DNA of 7,584 nt from an uncultured Bacteroidales bacterium (GTDB lineage: Bacteria; Bacteroidota; Bacteroidia; Bacteroidales; UBA932), in NCBI GenBank assembly GCA_902488725.1, contig CABTXO010000071.1, positions 1-7,584 on the forward strand, in the 5' to 3' direction. The stretch's first letter is position 1, and every line of letters begins with the position of its first letter. The translations under genes were made by a program, and so were the position numbers. Shown here in pieces: positions 4,803 to 7,584 of the stretch. The notes beneath the pieces were generated by a model. That model was not told the origin of the DNA and did not search any database. It was given only the letters and a program-made list of their open reading frames with translations.

Positions 4803-7472
4803 ATGAAATTTTGCCTTCTCGTCCCCATACTCCTTCTGACGGCTCTGCCGGGACTGCGTGCCGGAAACATCCGTGGCAGCGTTGCCGACAGCAAATCCAA
4901 CGAAACCCTGACCGGTGCCGCCGTGGTCGCGCTGAACACCCGGTACGCCGCCATCACGGACGTGAACGGGCATTACGCGCTGGAGAATATTCCTGACGGA
5001 AACTACACGCTGGAAGTCTCATACCTCTCTTACATTACGCGCACGATCGCCGTGAAGGTGTCCGGCGATCTGGAGGTGAACATCGCGCTGGACCCCGACG
5101 ACAAGGTCCTGGACGAAGTGCGCGTGACCGGCAAGAAGGATCTGGAATCGGAGCGGATCCTGCAGATGGAACGGCAGAACTCGACCCGCGTCATCGAGGC
5201 CATCGGTGCGAAGGAAATGAGTCTGAAGGGGATCAGCAATGTGGAGGAGGGGGTCAAGAAGCTGACGGGCATTTCCATCGCAGACGCCGGGCAGCTGATC
5301 GTCAGCGGCCTGGGCGACCGCTACAGCACGACCACTTTGAACGGCCTGCCGATCGCTTCTCCCAATCCGGACAACAAACTGATCCCGCTGGATCTTTTCC
5401 CGACGGCCACCGTCCAGAACATCACGGTCAGCAAGGTCTACGATGTCAGCGCCTTCGCGGACTATTCCGGCGCCCACATCGACATCGCGACCAAGGAACT
5501 GGTTGACAAGGATTTCCTCAACCTGTCCTTCAAGGTCGGCGCCAACACGAGCACCCTCGGCCGCACATTTCTGGAGATGGACCGAAACGGGTCGATGTTC
5601 CGGATGCCGCGCATGGACCAGCGTACCCTGGACATGACCCGCAGCGAATTCGATTCCTATGCCCGTGCGCACCGGATTTTCAATTCGACCTTCGCGGTGG
5701 ACAAGCGGACCGCACTACCCAGCTTCGGCGGCAACATCGGTTTCGGCAAACGCGTCAGGTTGGGAGGCGGAACCTTGAGCTTCCTGGCGTCCGTGGATGC
5801 CGGCAACGGTCTGGAAGCGATGTACAATGCGTCCGTACGCACCCTGGAAGCCAGCGGAAACACACTCAATAACTTCAACTACGACAGCTACTCCAACAAA
5901 CTTTCCGTGTCCGGACTCGCCAGCGTGGGCTGTCAGTTCCGGGAGGCGGACCACATCACCTACTCCTTCTTCTATGCCCGCAACGCAGTCAACAACTTCA
6001 TGCTGCGCAACGGCTTGGACTACGAAGACCATCAGCTGACGGGGCTGAACGATGTCGCCCATGTCTACCGGCTGATGACCCATCAGCTGCAGGGCTCCCA
6101 TGACCTCGGCAGCCATATCCAGGTGAAGTGGGATCTGTCCTGGGGCAAGACCTCCAGCGAGGAGCCGGACCGCCGGCAGCTGATGTATATCCACTACGGC
6201 GACCGGATCGATCTGTTCAAGCTCAACCAGCAGGAAACCATGCGGTACTTCGGCTCCCTCGATGAAAGCGAATGGGTCGGCAAGCTCGCCGGTGTCTATT
6301 CCTGGAAGGAAGACAACCGCATCCGGCTGGGAGCCGCCGTCAAGGACAAGGCCCGTGACTACATGGGAACCCGGTTCTACTACAACTTGAATGCGCTGCA
6401 GCCGCAGATCTCCGACATTTTCGACACGGGGTCCTTCCTGAATGTGGAAAATGTCCGCAACGGCAGCATCGTGATCAGCCGCGTCAAGCAGCCCAAGGAC
6501 AGCTACGATGCCGGTACGCGGATCTATTCCGGCTTCGCCGATCTGGACTGGTTCCCTTTCCGACGCTTTCTCGTGAATCTCGGCGTACGGTACGAGCGCA
6601 GCCGGCAACGGGTCAATTATTCCGACGACAGCGGCCGCCCGGGCTGCAATGAACTGGACAAGGGAGACTTCTTCCCGGCCCTGAATCTGAAATATGCGCC
6701 TGGTGGCGCAGGAAGTCTCCGCTTCGCCGCCTCGCGGACCGTCACACGGCCTTCCTTCATCGAAATGGCACCCTTCCTCTACCAGGAATCCTACGGGGCT
6801 GCGCAGGTGAGAGGATATGCCGATCTGCAGAACGGCTACAACTACAACTTCGACCTCCGCTATGAGCGCTTCGCCCGGAATGGCGACATGTACTCCGTGA
6901 CGGCCTACTGCAAGTTCCTGCAGACCCCGATCGAGCGGACACAGACGCTGGCCGGGGGTTCCACCCAACACTCGTTCCGCAATGCGGAGGACGGCCGGGC
7001 GGCCGGGGTGGAAGTGGAATTCCGCAAGACGTTCCTGCGGGACTTCCGCCTGAACGTGAACGCCACTTACATGTACACCGACGTGAAGCTCGTGGAAGGC
7101 GGTGCCTACACGAACCTCGAACGGCCGCTCCAGGGCGCTTCCCCCTATCTCGGGAATGCGGATCTGGTCTATTCCCGCCGTTTCGGAGCGGACAGGCTGC
7201 TGAACTTGGTGCTCTCTTACAACATCCAGGGTCCCCGGATCCACGCGGTCGGCATCGCCGGGCTCGGAGATGTGATCCAGCAGACGGTCCATACCCTCAA
7301 CTTCAATGCATCCTATGCCTTGAAGAAGCATTTCTCCCTCACCGCCAAGGGCATCAACCTGCTGAACCGTCCGATCGTCTTCCTGCAGGAAACGAATGCA
7401 GGGCAGAAGCTGGAAGTGGAAAAATTCCGGACGGGCATCGGAGTGGAAATCGGAATCAGTTACAAGCTTTAG
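4803..7472 (+). CDS. TonB-dependent outer-membrane receptor with carboxypeptidase-like N-terminal domain
   Basis: This 889-residue receptor should import a bound ligand across the outer membrane using TonB energy. A signal peptide (MKF, hydrophobic core, LRA at 18-20) is probably cut after Ala20. Residues 21-98 form a carboxypeptidase regulatory-like domain (AAITDVNGHYALENIPDGNY). DEVRVTG (104-110) is the usual linker or TonB-box region. The plug spans about 115-232, with conserved GLGDRYSTTTLNGLPIASPN (169-188) and SGAHIDIATKEL (222-233). The remainder is a 22-strand-type barrel ending in GVEIGISYKL. It is shorter than typical SusC proteins and no SusD follows, so an ion, cofactor or small-molecule ligand is likelier than a glycan; this is inference. 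ATG 4803 is chosen over an in-frame GTG at 4782, which overlaps the putative -7 element and would add charged residues before the signal peptide. Phased repeats upstream suggest response-regulator control. Confidence 0.9.
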   Translation: MKFCLLVPILLLTALPGLRAGNIRGSVADSKSNETLTGAAVVALNTRYAAITDVNGHYALENIPDGNYTLEVSYLSYITRTIAVKVSGDLEVNIALDPDDKVLDEVRVTGKKDLESERILQMERQNSTRVIEAIGAKEMSLKGISNVEEGVKKLTGISIADAGQLIVSGLGDRYSTTTLNGLPIASPNPDNKLIPLDLFPTATVQNITVSKVYDVSAFADYSGAHIDIATKELVDKDFLNLSFKVGANTSTLGRTFLEMDRNGSMFRMPRMDQRTLDMTRSEFDSYARAHRIFNSTFAVDKRTALPSFGGNIGFGKRVRLGGGTLSFLASVDAGNGLEAMYNASVRTLEASGNTLNNFNYDSYSNKLSVSGLASVGCQFREADHITYSFFYARNAVNNFMLRNGLDYEDHQLTGLNDVAHVYRLMTHQLQGSHDLGSHIQVKWDLSWGKTSSEEPDRRQLMYIHYGDRIDLFKLNQQETMRYFGSLDESEWVGKLAGVYSWKEDNRIRLGAAVKDKARDYMGTRFYYNLNALQPQISDIFDTGSFLNVENVRNGSIVISRVKQPKDSYDAGTRIYSGFADLDWFPFRRFLVNLGVRYERSRQRVNYSDDSGRPGCNELDKGDFFPALNLKYAPGGAGSLRFAASRTVTRPSFIEMAPFLYQESYGAAQVRGYADLQNGYNYNFDLRYERFARNGDMYSVTAYCKFLQTPIERTQTLAGGSTQHSFRNAEDGRAAGVEVEFRKTFLRDFRLNVNATYMYTDVKLVEGGAYTNLERPLQGASPYLGNADLVYSRRFGADRLLNLVLSYNIQGPRIHAVGIAGLGDVIQQTVHTLNFNASYALKKHFSLTAKGINLLNRPIVFLQETNAGQKLEVEKFRTGIGVEIGISYKL

Positions 7473-7584
7473 TTATGATATTCAAAAACAACTCTTCGAA
7501 AGCCGGGAACTCATCGTGAAAACTGAAACCCATATGACGAACCTTGCCGCTCGCCTTTGCCTTCTTTATAAAATCAAAAACGCC
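7456..7584 (-). pseudogene. Aldo/keto reductase fragment, 3'-truncated at the receptor gene (continues off right edge)
   Basis: Read on the minus strand from the window edge, 42 codons precede TGA at 7456-7458. The first 24 residues, FDFIKKAKASGKVRHMGFSF plus HD in order after GV, match the conserved barrel segment of aldo/keto reductases of the kind that often carries a C-terminal 4Fe-4S domain. EFPAFEELF may still be family sequence. After about position 7480 the frame enters the antisense of the receptor's last codons and ends with ITKACN. The rest of the barrel and the C-terminal domain, normally well over 100 further residues, are missing. The plus-strand reading MTNLAARLCLLYKIKNA over the same codons is its antisense shadow. 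The N-terminal catalytic part lies outside the window. I call it broken because the motif is strong and the end is abrupt; a frameshift or assembly join could look the same. Confidence 0.6.

Noticed and set aside
3809..4957. A 382-codon minus-strand frame opposite the metal ATPase.
   Set aside because: It is antisense to intact P-type ATPase motifs and runs across the intergenic region. It is a shadow frame.
5715..7331. A 538-codon minus-strand frame opposite the TonB receptor.
   Set aside because: There are no recognisable motifs and the codon pattern mirrors the receptor. The receptor frame is clearly the real one.
7516..7584. A plus-strand partial gene (GTG 7516 or ATG 7534) continuing past the window, expected as a lipoprotein after the receptor.
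   Set aside because: It uses the same codons in antisense as the aldo/keto reductase motif GKVRHMGFSFHD, which is far more convincing.

Overview
The window looks like chromosome of a GC-rich member of the Bacteroidales (Bacteroidota), probably gut-type. Four things point there: promoters of the TTTG / TAnnTTTG type in front of most genes, a DUF4988-type surface lipoprotein, a TonB-dependent receptor with an N-terminal carboxypeptidase-like domain, and an AAA ATPase of a family common in Bacteroides. No rRNA, tRNA, CRISPR array or complete mobile element was found.

Left end (1-616): an accessory-looking, partly AT-rich stretch. A small Gly/Arg/Pro-rich, probably DNA-binding protein starts here and runs off the left edge on the minus strand. 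A 31-bp near-perfect palindrome lies just upstream of its promoter. Next is a frameshifted, N-terminally truncated remnant of a HicB-type antitoxin, then a GC-rich hairpin and an AT-rich island of palindromes leading into a canonical promoter.

Middle (617-4741): three plus-strand genes, each with a TAnnTTTG-type promoter element. They are an ATPase_2/COG1672-like P-loop ATPase, a stand-alone DUF4988 lipoprotein with coiled coil and collagen-like repeats, and a P1B-type Zn/Cd/Pb-exporting ATPase. An inverted repeat overlaps the -33 region of the ATPase promoter and is a candidate metal-sensor operator.

Right end (4742-7584): a TonB-dependent receptor that lacks a visible SusD partner. It is preceded by direct repeats on an exact 11-bp period, in the layout of an OmpR/PhoB-family binding site. 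Immediately after the receptor stop, the minus strand carries a fragment of an aldo/keto reductase that ends inside the receptor's last codons. Its catalytic-barrel motif is recognisable but its C-terminal part is absent, so the receptor's 3' boundary looks like a recombination junction.

How the genes work together: the metal exporter and receptor are adjacent on the same strand (61 bp apart) and both concern ion or nutrient traffic across the envelope, but each appears to have its own control region. The left end with two relics or small regulators and the right end with a truncated housekeeping-type enzyme suggest that the window contains segments assembled by past recombination.
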